Shown: in pieces, positions 1-7,424 of the stretch
How the letters are laid out: each line of letters starts with the position of its first letter
How positions within the stretch are numbered: position 1 is the stretch's first letter
From: Nocardioides sp. URHA0032
GTDB taxonomy: Bacteria > Actinomycetota > Actinomycetes > Propionibacteriales > Nocardioidaceae
Length of the DNA stretch: 64,000 nt
Reading direction: 5' to 3'
Assembly (NCBI RefSeq): GCF_000620645.1
Contig: NZ_JIAV01000015.1
Span: 186,001 to 250,000, forward strand
Made by a program: the position numbers and the translations under genes
Notes under the pieces: model-generated
Told to the model about the DNA's origin: nothing
The model's input: the letters and a program-made list of their open reading frames with translations, nothing else
The model's database searches: none

Positions 1-374
1 GCGTCGCCCTCGGTCACGTTCAGCGCACGGGCGACACCGGGTCCGGCCTGCTCGCGGCGGGCCAGGAGGGTCTGTGACTCGCCCAGCAGGCCGCGGCGCG
101 CCATCTCCTCGGTGTAGCTCGTCAGCCGGCTCGCGGCCCGACGGGGGCGGGCGACGAACGTGCCCCTCCCCGGGATCCGCTCGAGAAGGCCCTCGACGAC
201 GAGGGCATCCATGGCTTGTCTCACGGTCATGCGGGCGACCCCGAAGCGGTGCACCAGCTCACGCTCGCTGGGTGCAGGTGAACCGGGTGCCGCCCCCGTG
301 ACGAGAGTGCGCACGTATTCGCGCACCTGGACGTGCTTGAGCGCACGCCCCTCAGTCACCAGCAACTCGTCCAC
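1..374 (-). CDS. GntR-family transcriptional regulator, partial (C-terminus outside window)
   Basis: Only the first 124 codons are present; the gene runs off the left edge. The reading frame begins at GTG (374). It encodes a winged helix with the GntR signature: residues about 8-70 contain VREYVRTLV, PSERELVHRFGVARMTVRQAMDALV and GLLERIPGRGTFVARP. The following residues (TSYTEEMARRGLLGESQTLL) resemble the start of a UTRA ligand-binding domain, so a HutC-type subfamily member is likely. Such proteins are usually one-component repressors of nearby metabolic or transport genes; the target and ligand cannot be told from this fragment. No strong ribosome binding site precedes the GTG. Family assignment is secure; subfamily is inference. 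Confidence 0.85.
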   Translation of the reverse strand, partial: MDELLVTEGRALKHVQVREYVRTLVTGAAPGSPAPSERELVHRFGVARMTVRQAMDALVVEGLLERIPGRGTFVARPRRAASRLTSYTEEMARRGLLGESQTLLARREQAGPGVARALNVTEGD

Positions 375-451
375 AGGGGGAAATGTAGGTGGCCTAGCCC
401 GGTTTCGTCCCCGGATCGGCGAAACCGCCGGCGCGGCGGCCCCGCCCGCGG

Positions 452-3019
452 TCAGTCGGTCGCGATCGCCCTCAGTACGTCGAGACGCGCGGCCCGGCGC
501 GCCGGGAAGACCGCCGCGAGCACCCCGATGACCACCGCCAGCGCCAGGAACACGGCGAGCTGGCCGTACGGGACGCTGATCACCTCGAGCCCCTGGTCGC
601 GCACGGCGTACATGAGGGCGACGCCGAAGCCGATGCCCAGCAGCACGCCCAGGACGGCTCCGAGGACGGCGATCACGACCGACTCGAGGGTGATCATCCA
701 GCGCAGCTGCCGTCGACTGACGCCGATCGCGCGCAGCAGGCCGACCTCCCGGGTGCGCTCGATGACCGACAGCGCGAGCGTGTTGACGATCCCGAGCACC
801 GCGATCACCAGCGCCAGGCCGAGGAGGGCGAAGATCATCAGCACGAACTGGTCGATCGGCTCCCGCTGCTCCTGGGCGAACTCGGCCTGGTTCTTGACGG
901 TCACGACCGGCAGGTCGGCGACGACCGCGTCGAGCCGGTCCTGGATGCCGGCCGAGTGGTCGGTGAAGACGATGAGGACGTTGTCGCTCTCGGTGAAGCC
1001 CGCGGCGCTGAGGTCGTCGAGGGTCATCAGCACGGGCGCCACCACGATCGGGTTGTCCTCGAAGATCCCCGCGATCCGGTAGGTCCGCTCGCCGACCGGC
1101 ACGTCGAGGTCGACGTGGTCGCCGACCCCGAGGTCCTCGTCGTCGGCCCAGGACCGCTGGACCAGGACCGAGCCGGTGGCCAGCCCGTCGGCCGCGCCGT
1201 CGCTGACGTCGAGCTCGAGCGGGCCGACGTCGCCGGGGGCGAGCGCGGACACCGACATCCGGTCGCCGTTCCGCTCGACCTGCTTGAACCGCTCGCGGAC
1301 CACGCGCCGGACGCCGTCCACCTGCTCCATCTGGTCGCCGATGGCCGGGGTGAACTCCGAGCCGATCACGTTGCTGACGACGTAGTCGCCGACGAAGTTC
1401 TCCTCGATCGACCGGTCCACGCTGGCCTTGGCGGAGTCGCCGACGATCGCCATCGTGCAGGCGAGCGCGAGGCCGATCATCAGCGCGGAGGCGGTGGCGG
1501 CGGTCCGCCGCGGGTTGCGCAGGGCGTTCTGTCCCGCCAGGTGGCCGACGGTGCCGAACAGCCGGGCGTACACCGCCCGGGCGACGGCCAGGAACGGCCG
1601 CGAGATCACCGGGCTCGCCGCCGCGACGCCGAGCAGGATCGCGAGGATGCCGCCGCCGGTCTGCCAGCCGCCGTGCGGGAGGTCGCCGAACAGGCCGAAC
1701 CACAGGCACCCCAGCCCGAGCGCCACCAGCACCGCACCGGCGACGAACCGGCGGCGCAGCGACGACTCCGGGAGGGCCACGTCGTCGCGGAGCGCCTGGA
1801 CCGGGGCGATCCGGGCGGTGCGCCGCGCTGGGAGCCACGCGGCGGCCATGGTGACCACGATGCCGACGGCGTACGCCGCGAGGAACGTGCGCGGCGCGAA
1901 GATCAGCGGCTGCCCGGACAGGTCGAGGCCGAAGTTCGCGAACAGGGCGCGGATGCCCATCGCGAGCAGGACACCGAGGCCGAGGCCGACGGTCGAGCCG
2001 ACGACCCCGAGCACGAAGGCCTCCAGCTGCACCGACCAGGTGACCTGCCGCTTCGAGGCGCCGAGGGCGCGGAGCAGCGCGAGCTCCCGGCTGCGCTGGG
2101 CGACCAGGATCGAGAACGTGTTGACGATCAGGAACGCGCCCACCACCAGCGAGATGCCGGCGAAGATCAGCAGGAACGTGGTGAGGAACGAGATCGCCTT
2201 CAGCAGGTCGGAGGCGGACTCGTCGGCCGCGTCGTCCCCGGTGACGGCCTCGGTGCCGTCGGGCAGCTCGGCCGCGACCGCGTCCCGCAGGTCGCCTTGG
2301 CTGACGCCGTCGCCGGCGGTCACCCACGCGTCGGTGTAGACGTCCTGCCCGCCCAGGAACAGGTCCTGCGCGGTCCGGGTGTCGAACGCGGCGTACGTCG
2401 CGCCGTTGAGCGACCCGCCGCCGGGGAACCCGGCGATGCCGACCAGCGTGGGTTGCAGCCGGGTCGGCGGCTGGAGGGTCTCGCCGGGCTCCGGCACGGA
2501 CGTCGTGGACGGGATGATCGTGACGGTGTCGCCGACGGCGTACCCGGCCCGCTCGGCGGTCCTCTCGTCCAGGACCACCTCCCCTCGCCCGTGAGGCTCG
2601 TGACCGTCGACGATCTCGAGGCCCTCGAGCCCGTGGCCGGCCGGCGCGTCGGACCAGTTGCCGCCGATCGCCGGTGGGCCGAAGCCGCTGACCACCTTGC
2701 CGTCGTCGCTGACGACGAAGACGCCGATCGCGCTGACGTTGCCGTCTACCCGGGCCGCGCCCGGGACGTCGCGGAGCTTGTCGAGGAGACTGGCGGGGAG
2801 CGTGACGCTGGACGGCGCACCGTCGGCCGTCGTACCGCCCTCGGGGCGGACCACGACGTCGCCGACCGTGGAGGCGAAGAGCGCCGTGAAGCTGCGGTTC
2901 AGGGTGTCGGAGAAGATCAGCGTGCCGGCGACGAACGCGACGCCGAGCACGATGGCGAACGTGCTCATCAGCAGGCGCACCTTGCACCCGAGCAGGCTCT
3001 TGAGGGCGGCGCGGATCAT
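452..3019 (-). CDS. ABC transporter permease, MacB/FtsX family with two FtsX domains
   Basis: An 855-residue membrane protein built as a duplication. An N-terminal helix (about 15-36) is followed by an extracellular MacB-like domain (about 40-265) and an FtsX helix bundle (about 270-405) carrying RELALLRALGASKRQV. A second extracellular part and a second FtsX bundle near the C-terminus (about 725-845) carry the matching REVGLLRAIGVSRRQL. This is the usual layout of actinobacterial MacB-like permeases, which do not pump in the classical sense but couple cytoplasmic ATP hydrolysis to motions outside the membrane. Its ATG overlaps the stop of the ATPase gene upstream (ATGA at 3016-3019), so the two are translationally coupled. 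Substrate is unknown; lipoprotein, peptide or antibiotic export are family possibilities. Confidence 0.93.
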   Translation of the reverse strand: MIRAALKSLLGCKVRLLMSTFAIVLGVAFVAGTLIFSDTLNRSFTALFASTVGDVVVRPEGGTTADGAPSSVTLPASLLDKLRDVPGAARVDGNVSAIGVFVVSDDGKVVSGFGPPAIGGNWSDAPAGHGLEGLEIVDGHEPHGRGEVVLDERTAERAGYAVGDTVTIIPSTTSVPEPGETLQPPTRLQPTLVGIAGFPGGGSLNGATYAAFDTRTAQDLFLGGQDVYTDAWVTAGDGVSQGDLRDAVAAELPDGTEAVTGDDAADESASDLLKAISFLTTFLLIFAGISLVVGAFLIVNTFSILVAQRSRELALLRALGASKRQVTWSVQLEAFVLGVVGSTVGLGLGVLLAMGIRALFANFGLDLSGQPLIFAPRTFLAAYAVGIVVTMAAAWLPARRTARIAPVQALRDDVALPESSLRRRFVAGAVLVALGLGCLWFGLFGDLPHGGWQTGGGILAILLGVAAASPVISRPFLAVARAVYARLFGTVGHLAGQNALRNPRRTAATASALMIGLALACTMAIVGDSAKASVDRSIEENFVGDYVVSNVIGSEFTPAIGDQMEQVDGVRRVVRERFKQVERNGDRMSVSALAPGDVGPLELDVSDGAADGLATGSVLVQRSWADDEDLGVGDHVDLDVPVGERTYRIAGIFEDNPIVVAPVLMTLDDLSAAGFTESDNVLIVFTDHSAGIQDRLDAVVADLPVVTVKNQAEFAQEQREPIDQFVLMIFALLGLALVIAVLGIVNTLALSVIERTREVGLLRAIGVSRRQLRWMITLESVVIAVLGAVLGVLLGIGFGVALMYAVRDQGLEVISVPYGQLAVFLALAVVIGVLAAVFPARRAARLDVLRAIATD

Positions 3020-3783
3020 GCCGTCGGCTCGGGCGCCTGCTCGGCCATCCGATTCATGACGTCGAGGACCTGCTCTCGGGTCGGGCTGCGCAGCTCGTCG
3101 ACGACACGGCCGTCGGCGAGGAACACCACGCGGTCGGTGTACGCCGCCGCGACCGGGTCGTGGGTGACCATCACGATGGTCTGCCCGTGGTCGACGACGC
3201 TGCGGCGCAGCAGCTCCAGGACCTCCGCGCCGGAGCGGGAGTCGAGGTTGCCGGTCGGCTCGTCGGCGAACACGATCCGGGGCCGGCTCGCCAGCGCCCG
3301 GGCCACCGCGACCCGCTGCTGCTGGCCACCGGAGAGCTCGCTCGGCTTGTGGCTGAGCCGGTCCGCGAGGCCCACGGTGTCGACGACCGCGTCGTACCAG
3401 GCGTGGTCGGGGTGCCGCCCGGCGATCGCCATCGGGAGCTTGATGTTCTCCTCGGCAGTCAGGGTCGGGACCAGGTTGTAGGACTGGAACACGAAGCCGA
3501 TCTCGTCGCGCCGCAGCCGGGTCAGCGCCTTGTCCTTGAGCCGGGTGATGTCCTGGTCGCCGATGAACACCTGGCCGGCATCGGCGGTGTCGAGGGCAGC
3601 GCAGCAGTGCATCAGCGTGGACTTACCCGACCCGCTCGGTCCCATCACGGCGGTGAACTCGCCGGCCGCGAGGTCGAGCGTCACGTCGTCCAGCGCGCGG
3701 ACCAGCGCCTGCCCGGTGCCGTAGGTCTTGGTGAGGTTGCGGACGCGCGCGGCCGGCGGCGAGCTGGGGGGAGCCTCGGTCAT
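3016..3783 (-). CDS. ABC transporter ATP-binding protein, MacB/LolD type
   Basis: A 255-residue nucleotide-binding domain that powers the FtsX-type permease encoded just downstream. Walker A is GPSGSGKST (48-56), the signature is LSGGQQQRVAVARAL, and Walker B runs into DEPTGNLDS, the wording typical of the LolD/MacB/FtsE branch. The open frame extends further upstream, but the ATG at 3783 gives the normal protein start (MTEAPPSSPP) and is preceded by GGGAGG about 12 bases upstream; the extra upstream codons would run under the alkB-like gene and its SOS box. ATPase first, permease second, with ATGA overlap, is the common operon order. Confidence 0.93.
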   Translation of the reverse strand: MTEAPPSSPPAARVRNLTKTYGTGQALVRALDDVTLDLAAGEFTAVMGPSGSGKSTLMHCCAALDTADAGQVFIGDQDITRLKDKALTRLRRDEIGFVFQSYNLVPTLTAEENIKLPMAIAGRHPDHAWYDAVVDTVGLADRLSHKPSELSGGQQQRVAVARALASRPRIVFADEPTGNLDSRSGAEVLELLRRSVVDHGQTIVMVTHDPVAAAYTDRVVFLADGRVVDELRSPTREQVLDVMNRMAEQAPEPTA

Positions 3784-3862
3784 GGGGCCAAGCCTCCCGT
3801 GCAACAGGTCCTCACGCCACGGGAAATGGTCCCGTCCCGTCCCTGATTTCACCCTGACGGGG

Positions 3863-3878
3863 TCGAACACGTGTTCGA
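3863..3878 (+). promoter_or_regulatory. LexA binding site (SOS box)
   Basis: A perfect 16-bp palindrome, TCGAACACGTGTTCGA, matches the actinobacterial LexA consensus TCGAAC-N4-GTTCGA. It lies 8 bp upstream of the -10 box of the AlkB-like gene, where bound LexA would block RNA polymerase. Confidence 0.88.
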
Positions 3879-3886
3879 TCCCGGCG

Positions 3887-3892
3887 TATGCT
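3887..3892 (+). promoter_or_regulatory. -10 box of the AlkB-like gene (leaderless)
   Basis: TATGCT sits exactly 6 bases before the ATG at 3899, so transcription should begin at the start codon. It is placed directly after the LexA box. Confidence 0.6.
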
Positions 3893-3898
3893 CGATGC

Positions 3899-4513
3899 AT
3901 GGACTTCCAGGGCTCGCTGTTCGAAGCACCGGCCGTCGACGCACCGACGTTCGACGCGATCACCCGCCGCACCCTGACGCGCGGCGCCTGGGTCGACGTG
4001 TGCCCGGCCTGGCTGCCCGAGGCGGACGAGGTCTTCGCCACGCTCGTCAGCGACGTCCCGTGGCGGGCCGAGCGGCGGCAGATGTACGACCGGGAGGTCG
4101 ACGTACCCCGCCTGCTGCACACGTACGGCGTCGGCGAGGCGCTCCCGCATCCCGCGCTCGGCCGGGCCCGGGGCGCCCTGTCGGCGTACTACCGGCCCGA
4201 GCTGGGCGAGCCGTTCGTGACCGCCGGGTGCTGCTACTACCGCGACGGCCGCGACAGCGTCGCCTGGCACGGCGACACGATCGGCCGCGGCCGGACCCAG
4301 GACACGATGGTCGCGATCGTCTCCCTCGGCGACCCGCGCCGGCTCGCGCTCCGGCCGCGGCTCGGCGGCGGCTCGATCTCCGTCGAGATGGGGCACGGCG
4401 ACCTGCTGGTGATGGGCGGCTCCTGCCAGCGCACCTGGGAGCACGCGGTGCCCAAGGTCGCCCACGCCGGGCCCCGGATCTCGGTCCAGTTCCGTCCGAT
4501 CCACGTGGCCTGA
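3899..4513 (+). CDS. AlkB-like 2-oxoglutarate/Fe(II) dioxygenase, SOS-controlled
   Basis: A 204-residue protein of the AlkB family, which removes alkyl groups from DNA or RNA bases by oxidative demethylation. The iron ligands H124 and D126 (AWHGDT) and H182 (TWEHAVPK) are in place, followed by the R-x5-R 2-oxoglutarate motif R193/R199 (PRISVQFR). The aromatic SAYYRP and CCYYRDG segments match the nucleotide-recognition side. The ATG at 3899 was chosen over earlier in-frame starts because a -10 box lies 6 bases upstream and the family N-terminus begins here. A perfect LexA box precedes the promoter, so the gene should be induced by DNA damage. The DNA substrate class is not resolved from sequence. 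Confidence 0.92.
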   Translation: MDFQGSLFEAPAVDAPTFDAITRRTLTRGAWVDVCPAWLPEADEVFATLVSDVPWRAERRQMYDREVDVPRLLHTYGVGEALPHPALGRARGALSAYYRPELGEPFVTAGCCYYRDGRDSVAWHGDTIGRGRTQDTMVAIVSLGDPRRLALRPRLGGGSISVEMGHGDLLVMGGSCQRTWEHAVPKVAHAGPRISVQFRPIHVA

Positions 4514-4515
4514 GT

Positions 4516-4807
4516 GAGCTGCCCGGCCCGAGCCTGCGAGGGCCGGGAGCAGCAGCCAGGTCGAGTAGCCGCGCGAGCGAGGAACGAGCTCGCGACCGGC
4601 GTACCGAGACTGAGCTGCCCCGGCCCGAGCCTGCGAGGGCAGGGAGCCAGCAGCCAGGTCGAGTAGCCGCACGACCGACGCAGGAGGTCGTGACCGGCGT
4701 ACCGAGACTGAGCTGCCCCGGCCCGAGCCTGCGAGGGCAGGGAGCCAGCAGCCAGGTCGAGTAGCCGCACGACCGACGCAGGAGGTCGTGACCGGCGTAT
4801 CGAGACT
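4516..4807. repeat. Tandem array of three 96-98 bp units with a conserved internal hairpin
   Basis: Three head-to-tail units at 4516-4611, 4612-4709 and 4710-4807, then a degenerate start of a fourth. Units 2 and 3 differ at a single base (C/T at 4800); unit 1 is more diverged. Each unit holds GGTCGAGTAGCC, an internal stem, and CCGGCGTAYCGAGACT. The stem is CGCGAGC/GCTCGCG in unit 1 (4572-4578 with 4588-4594) but CACGACC/GGTCGTG in units 2 and 3 (4670-4676 with 4686-4692; +98 in unit 3), so both arms changed together. The array fills most of the gap 4514-4883, which holds no gene. Confidence 0.9.
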
Positions 4808-4883
4808 GAGCAGCAGCCCGATCGCGACCGAGGACCATGCCGAGACATCGTGTGACTTTCCGCGACGCGGGTACCACCCGGTC

Positions 4884-5510
4884 ATGACCACCCTTTCCGC
4901 CGCGGAGACGATGCGCTTCGGTCCGCTCCGGATCGCGTTCGACGGTCGCGTGCTGCGGCCGCGTCCGTGGACGGAGGCCCAGTCGGTGTGGGCGGCGGAG
5001 ATCCTCGCGAGCGCGCCACCCGGCCCGGTCCTCGAGCTGTGCTCCGGTGCCGGGCAGATCGGGCTGCTCACCGTCGTCGGGTCCGGCCGGCCGCTGGTGT
5101 GCGTCGACCTCAACCCGGCCGCGTGCGAGTGGGCCCGGCACAACGCGGAGCAGGCCGGCCTCGCGGACCGGGTCGAGGTACGCGAGGGGCCGATGGACCG
5201 GGTGATCGAGGACCCGGAGCGGTTCGCGCTGGTGGTCGCGGACCCGCCGTGGGTACGACGGGAGGAGGTCGGTCGCTACCCGGAGGACCCGGTGGTCGCG
5301 ATCGACGGCGGCAGGGACGGCCTGGACGTCGCGTGGTCCTGCATCGAGGTCGCGCGCCGACACCTGGCACCCTCCGGGACGCTGCTCCTCCAGCTGGGCA
5401 CGGTGGAGCAGGTCGACGCGCTCCGGGCCCGCCTGCGCGGTGGCGGCTTCACGATCACCGAGGTCCGGTGGTGCGACCGAGGCGTGCTGGTCCGTCTCGA
5501 CCTCACGTAG
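4884..5510 (+). CDS. PrmC/HemK-like SAM-dependent methyltransferase
   Basis: A 208-residue class I methyltransferase. Motif I is ELCSGAGQIGL (51-61), the acidic ribose-binding residue is in VDLNP (75-78), and the catalytic-type motif IV reads DPPW (120-123). The stretch PVVAIDGGRDGLD matches the PrmC group that methylates the glutamine of release factors, where the usual motif is NPPY followed by LDGGxDGL. DPPW instead of NPPY and the lack of the N-terminal helical domain of true PrmC suggest a relative acting on another protein or on nucleic acid. The ATG at 4884 follows the tandem repeat array. The 3' end overlaps the convergent CDGSH gene by 8 bp. Confidence 0.82.
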   Translation: MTTLSAAETMRFGPLRIAFDGRVLRPRPWTEAQSVWAAEILASAPPGPVLELCSGAGQIGLLTVVGSGRPLVCVDLNPAACEWARHNAEQAGLADRVEVREGPMDRVIEDPERFALVVADPPWVRREEVGRYPEDPVVAIDGGRDGLDVAWSCIEVARRHLAPSGTLLLQLGTVEQVDALRARLRGGGFTITEVRWCDRGVLVRLDLT

Positions 5511-5721
5511 GGCGGAGCTTGGCCGGCAGCACCCTGTGGGTCCCGTCGCACCAGGGGAACGACGCCGACCGGTCGCACCGGCAGACCGCCGTGACCGGCC
5601 TCGTCGTCTCGTGGGGCACGCCGTCGGCGTCCTCGATGGTGTGCTTCCCGCGCAGCAGCATCGGACCGCCGGGGCAGACCACGACGTCCGGGTGCTCGAA
5701 GTGCGTTCCCGCGGCGCTCAC
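5503..5721 (-). CDS. CDGSH-type iron-sulfur protein
   Basis: A 72-residue protein with the CDGSH [2Fe-2S] motif: C47, C49, C58 and H62 in CRCDRS..FPWCDGTH, the three-Cys one-His ligand set of mitoNEET-like clusters. The GTG start at 5721 overlaps the stop of the upstream gene as GTGA (5718-5721), which fixes the start and indicates translational coupling. It is co-transcribed with an iron-containing redox enzyme, a pairing that suggests the cluster passes electrons or iron to that partner (inference). Confidence 0.9.
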   Translation of the reverse strand: MSAAGTHFEHPDVVVCPGGPMLLRGKHTIEDADGVPHETTRPVTAVCRCDRSASFPWCDGTHRVLPAKLRPT

Positions 5722-6677
5722 GCGACCTCCTCCTCCACGCCCCACCGGGCGAGCATCGTCCGGGCGAACCGGTCCTCGAGGTCGAGGCAGGTGAAGGCCC
5801 CGAACCACAGGTCCTCCTCGAGCTCCGGCTCCTCCTCCAGCAGGGCGGCGCAGATCGTCCGGACGGCCAGCTGCTCGTGCACCGCGTCCGCCTCGACGTG
5901 CTCGGCGTAGTAGTCGACCATCTCGGCCGGGAACCCCAGCCGCTCCAGCCCCTGCGCCATCCGCCGCGACGGCAGCGAGCTGGTCGCCTCGAACGCCGCG
6001 AGATGGCCGAGCGCGGCGCCGCGCAGGCGCCGGTGCAGGCCGAACATGCTCAGCGCGTTGTTCTGCTCGAGCACCTCGAGCGGCACCAGGTGCAGATAGG
6101 CGTCGTACGCCGGCTCGAGGCCGCTCGCCCGCATCCCCTCGGCGAACAGGTGGTGGTGGAGCCGGTTCGGGTCACCGGCGCCGTACTCGTCGTACTGGAG
6201 CTCCATGAGCGCGGCCTTGGCGCGCACCCCCAGGCGCGGCACCACCCAGGCGGTCGGGTCGGCCTCCTTGAGGTGGTACAGCGAGCGGAGGCGGAACAGC
6301 TCGAGCACCTGCTCGCGGTCGGCGTCGCGGTGGACGTGCCGGGCCAGCGAGGGGCCCTCGTGCCCGTCGATCCAGTCGAAGACGTCCTCCACGAAGGACA
6401 GTCCCTCGGGTGCGGTGAACCTGTCCCGGAGCCGGTTCTCGAGGTCGTGCTCGAGGACCCGGCGCACGCGGATCAGCTGCGGGTCCCACTCCAGCTGCTC
6501 GGGGACCTCCCCGAAGCCGCGGTAGTGCAGCTCGTGCAGCACCCACAGCGCGAGCGCGGCGTCCTCGCCGGTCGCCGTGGGCGCCGCCGCGAGCACGGCG
6601 TAGAAGTCGTCGATCCCGGACCGGAGAGCACCGAGGAGCTCCTCGGTCAGCGGCCCGCGGGGGTGTGGCAGGTGCAT
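5718..6677 (-). CDS. Iron-containing redox enzyme family protein (heme-oxygenase-like fold)
   Basis: A 319-residue, all-helical protein of the heme-oxygenase-like diiron type. Candidate metal ligands are spread along the chain as expected: LWVLHELHYRGF near the N-terminus, GAGDPNRLHHHLFAEGM in the middle, and MVDYYAEHVEADAVHE toward the C-terminus, which gives the E/H-x-x-H pattern of these oxidases. Members act on small organic substrates with oxygen, but this branch has no assigned reaction. The downstream CDGSH gene overlaps by GTGA. No transporter or regulator is linked, so the physiological role is open. Confidence 0.82.
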   Translation of the reverse strand: MHLPHPRGPLTEELLGALRSGIDDFYAVLAAAPTATGEDAALALWVLHELHYRGFGEVPEQLEWDPQLIRVRRVLEHDLENRLRDRFTAPEGLSFVEDVFDWIDGHEGPSLARHVHRDADREQVLELFRLRSLYHLKEADPTAWVVPRLGVRAKAALMELQYDEYGAGDPNRLHHHLFAEGMRASGLEPAYDAYLHLVPLEVLEQNNALSMFGLHRRLRGAALGHLAAFEATSSLPSRRMAQGLERLGFPAEMVDYYAEHVEADAVHEQLAVRTICAALLEEEPELEEDLWFGAFTCLDLEDRFARTMLARWGVEEEVA

Positions 6678-6718
6678 GTCGCGGGAGTACCCACCCCCGC
6701 GGCCGGCACACCCAGCAC

Positions 6719-6822
6719 ACTCGCCGGTCGAGCAGCGAGCGCCAGCGAGCGTGTCAGCCCCCCGGTCGATACGCCGGTCGCGCCCTCCTTCGTCGGTGGC
6801 GCGGCTACTCGACCTGGCGCCC
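6719..6822. repeat. Dispersed copy of the 98-bp array element, inverted
   Basis: Read on the minus strand, about 6766-6817 gives GGTCGAGTAGCC, a stem, then GACCGGCGTATCGACC, the core of the 4516-4807 array. The internal stem is CGCGCC/GGCGCG (6779-6784 with 6798-6803), a third sequence solution to the same hairpin. A related GGTCGAGCAGCGAGCG segment adjoins it at 6726-6750. It lies between the iron redox gene and lemA. Confidence 0.75.
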
Positions 6823-6825
6823 GGC

Positions 6826-7389
6826 TCAGAACTGCACCTGCGGGGCGTTCTCCTGCCCGGCGGGTGCCTCGTAGAAGTCGCGCTTGTGCACGTTGGCGAT
6901 GCCGGTGAACAGCATCCAGGGGATCGTCTGGGTCAGCTTGTTCAGCGTCGCGACGGCGTCGTTGTAGTACTGGCGGGCGAACGAGATCTGGTTCTCGGTC
7001 TCGGCCAGCTGACTCTGCAGCTCGAGGAAGTTCTGGTTCGCCTTGAGGTCGGGGTAGTTCTCCGCGACCGCGTTCAGGTTGACCAGCGCGCCCTGGAGCC
7101 GGGCGTCGGCGGCGGCCTTGGCCGGGACGTCGTCGCCCTTCGCGGCGGCCTGGACCCCGGCCCGCGCGGCCGTGACCTCCTCGAAGACGCCCTTCTCGTG
7201 CGCGGCGTACCCCTTGACGGTCTCGACCAGGTTCGGGATCAGGTCGGCGCGCCGGGTCAGCTGGACGTCGATGCCGCCCAGCGCCTCCTGGGCGCCGATG
7301 TCGCTGGTGCGCAGCTTGTTGAAGCCGGCGATGACGAAGCCGACCACGGCGACGAGCAGCACGACGATGACGATGATGGCGATGAGCAT
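6826..7389 (-). CDS. lemA: LemA family membrane protein
   Basis: A 187-residue protein with one N-terminal membrane helix (about 2-24, LIAIIVIVVLLVAVVGFVIAGF) and a cytoplasmic or exported helical bundle. The LemA signature region is clear: a segment with LTRRADLIPNLVETVKGYAAHEKGVFEEVTAAR split around residue 50-80, then ENYPDLKANQNFLELQSQLAETENQISFARQYYNDAV. Length matches the family. LemA proteins are widespread but functionally poorly defined. It follows the DUF2207 gene by 35 bp on the same strand, the usual partnership of these two families. Confidence 0.94.
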   Translation of the reverse strand: MLIAIIVIVVLLVAVVGFVIAGFNKLRTSDIGAQEALGGIDVQLTRRADLIPNLVETVKGYAAHEKGVFEEVTAARAGVQAAAKGDDVPAKAAADARLQGALVNLNAVAENYPDLKANQNFLELQSQLAETENQISFARQYYNDAVATLNKLTQTIPWMLFTGIANVHKRDFYEAPAGQENAPQVQF

Positions 7390-7424
7390 GTGAACCTCTC
7401 AGATGGGTGGGACGAGCCGGGTGG

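Noticed and set aside
3016..4122. A 368-residue version of the ABC ATPase starting at 4122
   Set aside because: The extra 113 codons overlap the alkB-like gene and its SOS box antisense and add no domain; ATG 3783 gives the standard start.
4516..4807. Possible CRISPR array
   Set aside because: The units are contiguous 96-98-bp tandem repeats without unique spacers, and no cas genes are present.
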